Assembly (NCBI GenBank): GCA_023384415.1 | Contig: JAHDWJ010000005.1 | Coordinates: 32,506-96,505, forward strand | Origin: Anaerolineae bacterium | GTDB taxonomy: Bacteria; Chloroflexota; Anaerolineae; Promineifilales; Promineifilaceae | DNA length: 64,000 nt | Direction of reading: 5' to 3' | Shown: in pieces, positions 16,429-26,166 of the stretch | Numbering within the stretch: the first letter of the stretch is position 1 | How the letters are laid out: each line of letters opens with the position of its first letter | Translations under genes and position numbers: made by a program | Notes under the pieces: model-generated | Database searches by the model: none | Told to the model about the DNA's origin: nothing | The model's input: the letters and a program-made list of their open reading frames with translations, nothing else

Positions 16429-19400
16429 CTAGGAATTCGAAACTAAAATCCCTGCCACAAGGTCATCAGCGGTGCGGCCGCGTTCTTTGATCTCTTGGAC
16501 CGTTTCTGGGGTCAGGCAGCATTCCAGTTCGGCCAGCAAGCGGGCTGCTTTACGGCGGAATTTGGGTTTGACCATCATGGGCAAAAAGAGAGGATGCCGG
16601 GTGGTGGCAAAAAGGTGTTCATAAGCGGCTTCCATTTTCTTGAGTTTAAAGAGCAAAATGCCCCAACTAACCATCAGCTCCAGGTTTAATGAAGTGCCCC
16701 ATACCCCTTCGGCCAGCCCCAGGCCGCGCCGGTACCGCTCTTCGGCCAGGAGATAATCCCCTTGTGCGGCCGCAACCAGCCCTAAATCTTGCCATAACCA
16801 CGCCTGCGCCCAGGGGAAGCTGACCTGGCGGTGAATGGTTAAACTTTCCTGGAGATATTTTTCGGCGGCCGCATAATCCCCCAACTCATAGGCGATAAGG
16901 CCAAAATTACGCAGCGACCAGGCTCGCCCGGTTCGGTCTTCCGTCTGTTCCGACAAGGCAAGATTTTCGGTAAAGTGGTGACGAGACAGCTCATATTCGC
17001 CCAGATAGAGGGCAAAATTACCTAGAGCATCCAGGGCTTCAGCCCGCGCTAGAGGGCGATTGATCTGGGGCAGCAGGGCCAGGGCGGAGTGGTATAAGGT
17101 ACGAGCTTCATCTGATGACTCTTCGGCCAACACCAACTTCCCTAACTGATACATTCCTTTAATCGTATGTTCCAGGTCCCCCTGTTCTTGTGCCTGGCGG
17201 ATATTTTCTTCCAGATAGTGACGTGCCAGGGAGGTATTGCCATGTCCCCAGGCCAGATCGCTGAGATATTCCTGGACCAAACGAATGTTTTCTGGGGCGG
17301 CCAATTCCTGGAAGGTGGACAGGGCGGTTTCTAGCAGCTGCTGAGCTTCAGCAAAACGACCCTGGGGGATCAAGGTAATGCCCTGGAAATATTGACTGTG
17401 GGCTACCAGATACCGGTTGCCTAAATCCCGTTGGATCGTTTCCGCTTCGTGCAACAAAGTGTTGACCTCTTGGGTATCAGAGAGCATGGTTGCCAGATTG
17501 CCCATAATGACACTCATGCCAATTAAATCCCCTGTTTCTCGGGCGATATTCAGAGCTTGCCGGTATTGTTGGATTGTAGCCGTGAAGTCGGGTAGGAAAG
17601 CGGCCTGGACGTTCATGACACGGGCCAGGGCCCAACGATCCCCCAGCCGCTGAGCTGCTTTTTCTGCCTGCTGTAAGAGGGCTAAGGCCGCTTCGTGTCC
17701 CAGGGAACGGCTGAGGTGAAAGGCAAGAAAGATTTGGGCTAAAATGCGGTCTTGTTCGGCCTGATGACGTGCGGCCGCGTCCAGGTCATTCTCCGCCAAC
17801 AGGTCATCTAAGACGGCTACAGAGTGCTGCCACAACTGCTTGCTCTCCTCATGGTGCTGGGTGCGGAACAGATACAGCCCCTGCCGTATTTCCATACAGG
17901 CGATCAATGCTCGCCGCTGGGGTTCGGGTAAATGAGTGGCCGCTTTCAGGGCTGCGGCCGCCTGGGCGAACAGGTTGGCATTTTCCAGAGAGCGAAGGCG
18001 ATATTGCAGGAAAATATTCAAACTGGTAGCTGCCTGGCGCAAATAATCGGCTGCCTGAGGATGTTCGTTCAAATGTTGGCAAGACCAATACCAGGCGGTG
18101 CGGATGTTTTCCATCTCTTCACCAATGGCATCCAGGGCGGCCCGCTGCTGCCGGTTATATTTGAGGGCTGGCTCCTGGGCAGCTAGAAATTGGCTGTAAT
18201 GGGCGGCGTGACGGGCCAGGGTTTTGGCTTTATCTTCGGGAAGTTCGTCCAGCTTAGCGGCCGCGTACTGCTTTAATAAATCGTGAAGATAGTAACGGAA
18301 GCGAATCCCCCCGGCATGGGATGTTTCCAGGCTCTCTTCACTGGTTTCATACAACAACGATTTACTGACCAGACTGTTCAGGGTCGTTAAATCGGCCTGG
18401 GCGATGGCTGCGGCCGCCGGCCGCTGAATCCCTCCCTGAAAAACGGAAAGGCGGCGGAAAACGGCTTGTTCCTGCTCAGTGAGCAAGGCCCAGGAATAAT
18501 CAAAGACGGCCCGGATGCTGCGATGGCGGGGGGCAATGTTGCGCAAGGTCGTAGAGAGAAAATCGAGATTGCGCTCAATTTCATCGGCGATCTGTTCTGG
18601 GGAGAGGGTACGCAGCCAGGTGGTTGCCAGCTCAATGCCCAGGGGCATCCCATCCACCAGGCGGCAGATGCGGATGACCTGGCGCCGTTCACTCTGCAAA
18701 TCAAAGGTAGTGCGAATCCGTTTGGCCCGGCTGGCAAACAACTGCACCGCGCTGTAACGGTCAAGCTGATCGGTGGCTTCACTCTGGGGGTAGCTCATTC
18801 CCCGGATGGGTCGGCTCCACTCTTCCCACAGGTTGAGCATCTCCCGGCTGGTGACCAGGATTTTGACCTGGGGTGCGGCCGCGATAATGTCCGAAACCAG
18901 GTCCGCCCCCTCAAGGAGATGCTCAAAGTTGTCCAAAATTAGCAGCATCTCTTTCTCTTTCAGATAATTTAGAAGCTGCTCCTGGGGGTCATTGTCAGCA
19001 AAAAAAGTGAACTGACACGCCTCAGCAATGGCCGGAACGATTTGGGCCGGGCTGTTGAGGGGGGCCAATGGAACGAAACGAACCCCATGGCGGAATTTTT
19101 CCCCCTGGCGCACACCGGCTTCAATGGCCAGACGGGTTTTGCCCATCCCCCCTGGGCCGATGAGGCTTAACAGGCGACAATCGGGATCGGCCAGGCTTTG
19201 CAGTAGCTCTTCCAGCTCATGGCTGCGGCCAACGAAGGGGGTAGGTGGGGTGGGTAAGTTGTGGCGCGGGCCAATGGCCGGGGCTGGTTGCTCCGGTGGG
19301 GTCAGCGGGAAGCGGACGGGGGGCGCGGCCGCGGTGTCATCACGCAGGGCGGCAATAATCGCTTCTAGCTTGGCCCCCACCAGCCGCATACTACCAATGC

Positions 19401-20178
19401 GCTGCGGCCGCTCTTTGGCCAGCATCTTGTAAATCAATTCACTCAACGCCTCTGGCACATCGGAGCGGAACTGGGTTAGCTCTGGGGCCGGTTTAGTCAA
19501 AATGGCGTAAATCATCGCCCCCACCTGGGATTCTTCAAAGGGGCGGCGGCCAGCCAGCATTTCATACAACAAAACCCCAAACGCCCAGATATCACTGCGG
19601 GCGTCTGTCTCTTCTCCATTGCATGCTTCCGGGCTGAGGTAGCTGTAGGTGCCGGTTAATACTCCGGTCTGGGTAATAGATTTGAGGCCAGCGATGTGGG
19701 CCACGCCAAAATCAGTCAGGCGGGGTGTACCATCGGCCGCTAGCAGCACATTGGCCGGTTTAATATCCCGGTGAATAATCTCCAGATGATGGGCGCGGGC
19801 CAGGGCATCGGCCAACTCCAGAGCGATTTTTAGCACCCGTTCAATCGGCACCTGCTTCTCTTGTTGCAGCAGATCATAGAGGGAGCCGCCGGGCACATAT
19901 TCCATGATCAAATAATGTTGGTTGTTCTCCGCCACATTGCTGAGGATGGTGACAATGTTGGGGTGGTTGAGGCGGCGCAGGGCCTGGGCTTCCCGCTCAA
20001 ACCGGTGCAGCATTTCCGGGTTGCTCAAAACCAGCTCTGTTTTGAGATGTTTGATAGCGACCAGTTGACCGGTTTGTTTGTCTACAGCCCGGTACACGTC
20101 ACCCATTCCCCCCCGGCCAATCAGGTCGGTGGTGAAATCTTGGATCTGGTAGCGGTTGGCAATGATGGTTGGGGGCAT
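16429..20178 (-). CDS. Serine/threonine kinase fused to STAND ATPase and TPR repeats
   Basis: 1249 residues. The kinase domain (about 10-275) has GRGGMGDVYRA, the VAIKH lysine, HRDIKPANVLL and DFG. A P-loop STAND/NB-ARC ATPase follows, with LIGPGGMGKTRLAIEAG (about 345) and LLILDNFEHLL. A winged-helix-like region (VFDYSWALLTEQEQAVFRRLSVF) leads into a long series of TPR-like helical repeats to the C-terminus. The design suggests a signal-responsive switch: TPRs sense, the ATPase oligomerises, the kinase phosphorylates. The target is unknown, and some relatives act in stress or defence. The final residues VSNS and the stop come from the GAAACTA repeat spacer. Confidence 0.9.
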   Translation of the reverse strand: MPPTIIANRYQIQDFTTDLIGRGGMGDVYRAVDKQTGQLVAIKHLKTELVLSNPEMLHRFEREAQALRRLNHPNIVTILSNVAENNQHYLIMEYVPGGSLYDLLQQEKQVPIERVLKIALELADALARAHHLEIIHRDIKPANVLLAADGTPRLTDFGVAHIAGLKSITQTGVLTGTYSYLSPEACNGEETDARSDIWAFGVLLYEMLAGRRPFEESQVGAMIYAILTKPAPELTQFRSDVPEALSELIYKMLAKERPQRIGSMRLVGAKLEAIIAALRDDTAAAPPVRFPLTPPEQPAPAIGPRHNLPTPPTPFVGRSHELEELLQSLADPDCRLLSLIGPGGMGKTRLAIEAGVRQGEKFRHGVRFVPLAPLNSPAQIVPAIAEACQFTFFADNDPQEQLLNYLKEKEMLLILDNFEHLLEGADLVSDIIAAAPQVKILVTSREMLNLWEEWSRPIRGMSYPQSEATDQLDRYSAVQLFASRAKRIRTTFDLQSERRQVIRICRLVDGMPLGIELATTWLRTLSPEQIADEIERNLDFLSTTLRNIAPRHRSIRAVFDYSWALLTEQEQAVFRRLSVFQGGIQRPAAAAIAQADLTTLNSLVSKSLLYETSEESLETSHAGGIRFRYYLHDLLKQYAAAKLDELPEDKAKTLARHAAHYSQFLAAQEPALKYNRQQRAALDAIGEEMENIRTAWYWSCQHLNEHPQAADYLRQAATSLNIFLQYRLRSLENANLFAQAAAALKAATHLPEPQRRALIACMEIRQGLYLFRTQHHEESKQLWQHSVAVLDDLLAENDLDAAARHQAEQDRILAQIFLAFHLSRSLGHEAALALLQQAEKAAQRLGDRWALARVMNVQAAFLPDFTATIQQYRQALNIARETGDLIGMSVIMGNLATMLSDTQEVNTLLHEAETIQRDLGNRYLVAHSQYFQGITLIPQGRFAEAQQLLETALSTFQELAAPENIRLVQEYLSDLAWGHGNTSLARHYLEENIRQAQEQGDLEHTIKGMYQLGKLVLAEESSDEARTLYHSALALLPQINRPLARAEALDALGNFALYLGEYELSRHHFTENLALSEQTEDRTGRAWSLRNFGLIAYELGDYAAAEKYLQESLTIHRQVSFPWAQAWLWQDLGLVAAAQGDYLLAEERYRRGLGLAEGVWGTSLNLELMVSWGILLFKLKKMEAAYEHLFATTRHPLFLPMMVKPKFRRKAARLLAELECCLTPETVQEIKERGRTADDLVAGILVSNS

Positions 20179-20229
20179 AGGGAAGCTCTAGGGGAAAGGG
20201 AATTGGGGGAACTCAGCCCTCATTCCTAA

Positions 20230-20348
20230 CCTGGACAAGCCAGAAGAGATTTATCCACAGATGGCACAGATGAACACATATGAATACAGATTTTTAAGCT
20301 ATCTGTGGCAATCTGGGTCATCTGTGGATCACTTCTTGTTTTCTGTAA
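20230..20348. repeat. Dispersed palindromic repeat (TCCACAGATG family), copy 1
   Basis: It begins CCTGGACAAGCCAGAAGAG, continues TTATCCACAGATGGCACAG and ends CATCTGTGGATCACTTCTTG, so its halves are imperfect reverse complements around an AT-rich centre. Related copies are at 52329-52436, 57540-57748 and 60908-61032, with a stub at 24417-24447. It separates the kinase gene from lplA. Confidence 0.85.
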
Positions 20349-20353
20349 GGGTA

Positions 20354-21346
20354 CTAATAAATAAACTCAAGGAACTCACCCGGGGTCAGGGGGCCGAAGT
20401 AGGGGGTGAGGGAGATGGGTTGGAGTGCGGCCGCGATCTCTTCTCGATTATAACGTACTCCGACAAGGTGGCTTTCCAGTTCGCTCAACTCCTGCTGACT
20501 GCTGAAATCGCCATAAAATTTGATCTGTTGAATCTTGCCACTTTGGACGCTAATACGGGCATCAACCTTACCTACAGAGAGCCGTTCGCTTTTCTGCACA
20601 TTGAATGGGGGGGAATGGCCGATATTCCAATCCCAATTGGCGTACCGCTGGTGGGAGATTTGCCGGATGGTGGTCCAATCTTGTTCGCTGAGGGTGTAGG
20701 TAGGGATGGCGGCCGCGTCCTCAGTCTCAAAAATGCCACATAGCAGGGCCTGGCGCAGTTCGTGAATCGTCATCTCCTGGGGCAGCAGGTCGCGGATATT
20801 GGTGACAAAGTTCCGCACCGATTGTACGGCTCGGGATTCAATTTTTACCTGGCGGGGGTTGAGCGCTTTGAGCATCGTTTCCAGGTTGCTGTCAAAGAGC
20901 AGGGTGCCGTGGCTGAACATGCGGCCGCCGGTGGCATATTGGGCATTGCCAGAAATCTTCTTGCCATTGGCAAAAATGCTGCTCTGTTCACGGAGTTCTG
21001 CTTCCAGGCCAAGCTGGCGCAGCACCCGGATGACCGGTTGGGTAAAGCGGGCAAAATTGTGGAAATTATCGGGGCCGGCCTGGGTCACAAAACTAAAGTT
21101 AAGGTTGCCCAGATCGTGAAACACGGCCCCCCCGCCAGAAAGCCGCCGCACCACATGAATGTTATTGGCCTGAACAAAATCAGAGTCAATCTCTTCCAGG
21201 GCATTCTGGTTGCGGCCGATGATGATTGAGGGTTCGTTAAGGTAAAAAAACAAAACCGGTATATCAAAATGCAAGTTACGCAGAATAAACTCCTCAATAG
21301 CTAAATTGAGGCGGGGATCGGTCTGAGTGTTATCTACAAAGAGCAT
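20354..21346 (-). CDS. lplA: Lipoate-protein ligase A family
   Basis: 330 residues. It attaches lipoate to E2 and GcvH proteins through lipoyl-AMP. Family motifs are IIIGRNQNALEEID, VVRRLSGGGAVFHDLGNLNFSF (about 65-90) and the lysine-containing NGKKISGNAQYATGGRMFSHGTLLF. The C-terminal accessory domain (LSEQDWTTIRQISHQRYANWDWN) is present, so the two-domain form is intact. It is the last intact gene before the decayed island. Confidence 0.93.
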   Translation of the reverse strand: MLFVDNTQTDPRLNLAIEEFILRNLHFDIPVLFFYLNEPSIIIGRNQNALEEIDSDFVQANNIHVVRRLSGGGAVFHDLGNLNFSFVTQAGPDNFHNFARFTQPVIRVLRQLGLEAELREQSSIFANGKKISGNAQYATGGRMFSHGTLLFDSNLETMLKALNPRQVKIESRAVQSVRNFVTNIRDLLPQEMTIHELRQALLCGIFETEDAAAIPTYTLSEQDWTTIRQISHQRYANWDWNIGHSPPFNVQKSERLSVGKVDARISVQSGKIQQIKFYGDFSSQQELSELESHLVGVRYNREEIAAALQPISLTPYFGPLTPGEFLEFIY

Positions 21347-21438
21347 GGTTGGCTGATTATGATGAACGACTGACTAAAGAGAGTTCACGGATCACGGTCT
21401 ATCCTGAGCTTGCCGAAGGGTTTCACATTATACTATAA

Positions 21439-21674
21439 TGACCCCCAAAAACTAGACCACATGCTAAGGTGGATAATTGTATAATCCACTAAATTTTATG
21501 GAGGTCAAAAAATGTCGCACAAACGCACACTTTATATTATCCTGGCGATTGTCCAACACGCTGGACGGCGCGTTCTGCTTGGACGCGCTAGATGAAGCAC
21601 TGGACAAGTATGGCATTCCAGAAATTTTTAACAGCGACCAGGGTTCTCAGTTTACCGCTCACGCCTTTACCGGC
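21439..21674 (+). mobile_element. IS3-family remnant, left end with internally deleted transposase
   Basis: It starts with a typical IS3-type terminal sequence, TGACCCCCAAAAACTAGACC (21439-21458). A GGAGG site and a start MSHKRT (about 21510) resemble orfA. About 45 bp later the frame jumps into the orfB catalytic core: SWRLSNTLDGAFCLDALDEALDKYG, then PEIFNSDQGSQFTAHAF with the second Asp of the DDE triad. At about 21674 the match ends and helicase sequence begins. The right terminus and most of both reading frames are gone, so it cannot move. No GCGGCCGC occurs in it. Confidence 0.85.
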
Positions 21675-23638
21675 CGACAAATCACACAGGGCCACCACCG
21701 TACCCACGGCCAGGTCGGGGGGGAGCAACGAGTGAAAGCGGCCGCAATCCATCTTTGCCCCAATCCGTTTGGCTAACAGACCTAATTCCCGGTGGGCCAG
21801 CCGTGCATCCCAGGGGGGCAGCGTTTCCAGGTGAAACGGCAGGTGCAGTACCACCTCATTCCAGGGGCGGAGGCGGGGCTGCCACCCTTCCGCCGGATAA
21901 TGGGCCTGTAAGATGGCCGCCAATAACTCTCCGTAAATATCCCCCCAAAAATGAAACAGCCAGGTGCCGTCCTCTTCAGGCAAGATGGGGATGAGGCCAG
22001 CCGGAAGATGGAGCGCGGCCGCCATCGCCTGGGCTATTTCTGCTGGCACGGTAAAGGGGGCGGTACGGAAACGGAGCAGCTCCTCAACCGCTTCCCGCTG
22101 CCCCTTTTCTACGGCAAACTGGTATTTGTCCTGCCAGCTTACCTGCACCGGCTGGCCGCCCATGAGCAGGGTCTCCCCTTTTTGGCGTAACGTTTCTGTT
22201 TGGGCCAGTTTGCGGCCGCTGTACGCATCCAGTACCGTCGTCTTCAGCCGCTCCTCGCCGATATTGCTATAAATCTCATGATCATCAATCAATGGGTTCA
22301 GCTTGGGGCCGGGGCGCCATTCTCCGGGGCGGCCGCTCTGTAAATACCCCTCGGCGGCCAGGGTGCGTAGGATGGGGGACAGGTCAGCATCGGGCACATC
22401 AGGCGGAGCGATGCGGCGCAAATCAGCCAGGCGCAGGCTGCCGGTGGGGCTTTGTTTGAGCAGGCTGAACAGTTGTTGAATGAGAATGGCGGGGCGGAAA
22501 TGGTACGCGGCCGCGTCAATGCTGGCTATCGTACCTTGCGCCAACCCCAACAAAGCCATAAAACGAAGATGCTCCAGGGGTGAACGGGCCAGGCACAATA
22601 CCTGGGTGCGGCGGGTGCGCCGTCCCCCCCGGCCAATCCTCTGTAAGAAAGCGGTCAGCGTTGGCGGCGGGCCGATTAACACCACCTCATCTATCGAGCC
22701 AATGTCTATCCCCAGCTCCAGGGTGGAACTGCTCACACACAAAGCGACGGTGGCCCCGGCGAAGCGGCTTTCTACTTCTTGCCGTACCTGGCTGTCCAGA
22801 TTGCTGTAATGGGTGAAAATGTCTGCTTCATAGGCCAGATGTTGGCGTAGATAGGTGGCGACCTGCTCTGCTTCGTTGCGGGTGTTGCAAAAGAGGAGTG
22901 ATTTATGGGCCGGACGGGTTGCCAGGACAGCGGCCAGGTCGGCTAACCCGTGCATGGAAGTGAGGCTGGCTTGAAGGTCGCGGCCGCGTCCATCTTTGAC
23001 CATCACCCCATTGTTGAGGTACCGGGCCGCCACCCAGTTGGGTCAAACACCGTAGCCGAGAGGGCAATCCGCTGCGTAGGCAGGGTACCAGGTTGGGCAT
23101 ACCCCCGGATGCGTTAGATGCGGTTGAGCAGACAGCGCAGGTGATCCCCTCTGCGGGTGTTATCGAACAGGTGAATTTCATCCAGAATGATGGCTTGTAA
23201 GGGGATAAAGAGGCGAGGGATGCGGGTGAGCAGGGAGTCGGTAGATTCGGGGGTGGTGATGAGCAGGGTGGCGGGGTTCGCGGCCGCGATGGGGCCGCTG
23301 TCCCCCGTTTTCAGAGCCAGAGAAATCCCCAAGGTCTCCAGAGGGATTTGTAACCGCTCCACCAAATCCCGCACCAGGGCACGGGTTGGGGAGATATAAA
23401 GCAGGCGCAAACGTCCTTGTTCCAGCGGCCCTGGTTGCAACAACCGTTCCAGCAATGGCGCAACCACCGCTTCTGTTTTGCCCGAAGCCGTCGCCGCAAT
23501 CACCAGCGTATCTTTGCCTTGTAAAATGGGGGGGATGGCCTGCAACTGGATGGGGGTAAAGTTACCAAAGCGGCTAAAAAAGGGGGACCAGGTGTGAACC
23601 AGTTGATCTTTCAACGTAATAGGGGATGAAGTGGTCAC
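21675..23638 (-). pseudogene. Lhr/BrxHI-like DEAD-box helicase, inactivated
   Basis: The N-terminal part starts MTTSSPITLKDQLVHTW and has the P-loop VIAATASGKTEA, the PTRALVRDL region and DEIHLFDN. After LLNRI there is an in-frame TAA (about 23116), then intact-looking sequence with motif III (ALSAT). A frameshift near 23040 leads to VAARYLNNGVMVKD and the second RecA domain (LLFCNTRNEAEQVATYLR, STLELGIDIGSIDEVVLIG, RIGRGGRR). The C-terminal end is replaced by the IS3 remnant at about 21674. Lhr-like helicases of this type accompany BrxD ATPases in type 2 BREX and related DNA-processing clusters. Sequencing error could explain one lesion but not the IS truncation. Confidence 0.85.
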
Positions 23639-23646
23639 GTCTGTTT

Positions 23647-24429
23647 TTATCGGTATTGCTGGCGCAGTTCATTGAGGAGCGCGGCCGCGTCGTAATCCTC
23701 ATATTGGTAGAGCAAATCAAACAGCTCCACCCCCAACCGCACAGTCGCCCGGATGCTGAGGTGGCCGTTCTTCATGCCTAAGGCCAACTGCTCTGCGGCC
23801 GCTCGCCGTACCTGCCGCTGCCGTTCACCCACCTCATAGCCAAAAGCCTGGGCATGGTAGCCCATCACCTGCTCCAAAAATTGACCGATTTCCTGAGGGG
23901 TATGGTGGGGGTCCAGATTGAGTACCTGGCCTGGTTCCAACCAGGCATCTAAAGGCAAATTGTTATCGCTCTGGGTGACGGTGAAGAGGAAAAAGAGGGC
24001 CTGCCCTTCGTCATAAGCCAGGGGGTAATCCCGGTACCGGTGCTGGGGAATGGTGTCGGGGACGATTTTGTTTTGCTGCTGCCGGTAAGCGGCCGCGATC
24101 ATCGCCTTAAAAAAATCATTGGCTTTGGGCCGCTGCACAGAACGAAGCAGGGAGTAACTTTCTGCCTCATCAATCAGGACACAGAGGCCGCTGTAATTGG
24201 CTAACCGGGCCAATGCGCTTAACCCGGTAAGCAGGTAAGCGATTTGCCGGGCGTTGTTGCCGACGGTGTAAATGCTGGGGAATTTGACCTCTTGGCGTAA
24301 CCCTTTATTCATTAAAGACACCCGCCGACCCCCCATTAGCCAATCTAACCACGCTTTTTGCCGCCGGCCGGCCGCCAGATAATGCAGGGCGTCCAGAGAG
24401 ACGGTCAATAGAGTATCCATAGATGGCAC
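23647..24429 (-). pseudogene. BrxC/BrxD-type (DUF2791) ATPase, N-terminally truncated
   Basis: 260 residues remain. GLCVLIDEAESYS (about 81-93) is a Walker B strand, and the region around it matches the same part of the ATPase encoded at 24805-26082 (SGLILLFDEVDRM). No Walker A motif is present; about 150 N-terminal residues expected for the family are missing. The upstream edge joins a stub of the TCCACAGATG repeat (24417-24447), which even supplies the apparent start MPSM. Deletion at the repeat is the simplest reading. It ends 8 bp before the helicase, as in an operon. It could still make a protein, but without nucleotide binding. Confidence 0.7.
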
Positions 24430-24447
24430 AGATGAACACAGATATTC
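24417..24447. repeat. Stub of the TCCACAGATG repeat family
   Basis: CCATAGATGGCACAGATGAA and following bases match the first third of the repeat at 20230. It lies exactly at the truncated 5' end of the second ATPase gene. Confidence 0.65.
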
Positions 24448-24472
24448 GCTGAATAAGTGTCGTCTGCTCTAA

Positions 24473-24802
24473 TTAATCGTTGGTCAAGGCCACAGCTTGT
24501 TTGCTACCTTGTTTTGACCAGGATGTTGGATAGACACCCTGAGCCATTTCCGAACCATATAAATGGTCAATCAGGTAATAACGTAGCTCTTCTTCAGAAG
24601 CATCTGGATGTTTTGCCTGCATTTGCTGGTAAGTCAGAAATAAAACAGAACGGTTTAAGGCTGAGATAGCCTGAAGTTTGCGCCAGGCGGGTACCGTGCG
24701 CCAATGTTCTAGAAGCATGACATCTATTTCTGGAGCGGTGTCCTGGTTTAGTTCTTGCCAGGTGGGCAGGTGGTGAAGTTCCCTCGGCTGGTCAGGTTTC
24801 AT
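24473..24802 (-). CDS. Small conserved hypothetical protein
   Basis: 109 residues, apparently intact. The core LLEHWRTVPAWRKLQAISALNRSVLFLTYQQMQAKHPDASEEELRYYLIDHLYG resembles small all-helical proteins (roughly W..S...R.......L...A...LRHPDASEEEL...L....G) that in Chloroflexota and cyanobacteria often precede nucleotidyltransferase genes. No such partner is adjacent here. It starts 2 bp after the stop of the BrxD-like gene, so it is in the same transcription unit. I cannot assign a function; it may be a later insertion into the island. Confidence 0.6.
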   Translation of the reverse strand: MKPDQPRELHHLPTWQELNQDTAPEIDVMLLEHWRTVPAWRKLQAISALNRSVLFLTYQQMQAKHPDASEEELRYYLIDHLYGSEMAQGVYPTSWSKQGSKQAVALTND

Positions 24803-24804
24803 GG

Positions 24805-26082
24805 TTAATAGGGGGCCGTTTCGCCCTCACTCAGGGCATCTACCTGACCGCGCACGATGGCTTTGGCCTCGTCTTCGGTGAGGGTGTGTTGGCCGCTGTG
24901 GTGCTGGCGGGCCAGCTCCATGACGAACGCTTTGATGAAGATGCGCCGATGGCTCACATCCAAGAACACATCACGGGCAATGTTAGCCAGGATAGCCGCA
25001 TTGGCATATTGCACGGTGTGATCCAGGCTGGTGTTGAAGGCGAGTTCATAAATAGGGATGAGTTTCTCCCCAATCGCCAGCAGCAGGGCATCTTCGGCCA
25101 GGTCTAGCTGTTCGATGCTGATGAGGGGGCTGAAATGGTTGGCCCGTGAGAAGCGGCCAGGGGCACGGACGCGCTGCTGTAAAGCCGGGTAACGGGGCAC
25201 GACTTCGTTGATGAATTGAGGGGGCACAGCGTAAACGAACATCGCTCCAGGCATCTCATCCCGGCAGCGATCAATCACTTCGCGTAAATTGTCGGTGGCG
25301 ATTTTCTCTGCCTTGCCGCCAATGCTGGCCATCCGGTCTACTTCATCGAATAAAAGGATGAGGCCGCTGTAGGAGAGGGTGCGGATAATCTGAGCCAGGG
25401 AGCGTAACATGCGGAAGGCGTTGGGACGGGTGATTTTGCCGGTGACGCCCACATCACGCAAGGTTTTGGTGTCAGCGGGAGAAGTTGCACTGCCCATAAG
25501 CTAGCGGGAAAGGGCGTCTAGCCGCTCTTCTTGTTCCCGTATCAGGGCTTCAAAGTAGGCGAGGATGGCGGCTTTGTAAGAGGTGCTGTCTATCGCGGCC
25601 GCGTCCACTGTATCCACCAACGCTTTATAATACGGGTGTTTCAATGTTTCCAGGCTAATTTCTCCACCGACTACTCGTTGTAACGTTCCTTCCAGGAAAC
25701 GGGGCAGCCCATATTCATCCGAAATCCCTTCTTCCGTTTCATGCCAGATGAGGTTGCGGGCCACCGCGGCATACACCTCACGCTGATCATTATACGGAGT
25801 CTCCAGCGGGCTGAGGTCTACCTTAACAACGGCAAAATTGCGGCTCCAGGCGATGTCCCGCAAGCAGTAAAGGAAGTGGGATTTGCCACTGCCATAATCG
25901 CCGATGACCATTTTGTACCCTGCTCCCCCGTGTTGCAGGTAGGAGTTGAGATAAAACTCATCCAGGGCATTAAGCAGCGAGCTGTTGCCGACATTAAAAT
26001 ATTGCACCCCTTTCTGTGGGGGAGTGCCAGAACTACCCAGCACTTCGATGATGTGGCGAGCGAGAGGTTGGGTGAGGGACAT
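24805..26082 (-). pseudogene. BrxD-like (DUF2791) ATPase split by an in-frame amber codon
   Basis: The first half (26082-25501, 193 codons) begins MSLTQPLARHIIEVLGSSG and holds Walker A GDYGSGKSHF (61-70). A single TAG at 25503-25501 follows LDALSR, and the same frame continues as LMGSATSPADTKT. The second half holds Walker B LILLFDEVDRM and the sensor region MFVYAVPPQFINEVV. Joined, it would be about 425 residues, the usual size of BrxD. BrxD is an accessory ATPase of BREX phage-defence systems and relatives. No other lesion is seen, so a recent mutation, a sequencing error, or readthrough are all possible. Confidence 0.8.
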
Positions 26083-26097
26083 AGGGGTTTACCTTTA

Positions 26098-26166
26098 GTT
26101 ATTAGTGTACTGGTGTATTGGTATATTAGTCATCAATACACCAGTACACCAATACACCAATACACT
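26098..26166. repeat. TATTGGTG-type hairpin spacer
   Basis: Runs of GTGTACTGGTGTATTGG on the left face CCAATACACC and CCAGTACACC runs on the right, giving a long imperfect hairpin. Similar units lie at 35793-35821, and related sequence is inside the MBOAT gene near 1265-1310. It separates the BrxD-like gene from the upstream gene of the island. Confidence 0.7.

Noticed and set aside
21588..21674. C-terminal part of the helicase frame after the IS junction
   Set aside because: These residues are antisense to the IS3 fragment and are not helicase sequence.
21477..21776. Plus-strand reading frame as a real transposase gene
   Set aside because: It joins pieces of orfA and orfB and then reads antisense helicase sequence after about 21674.
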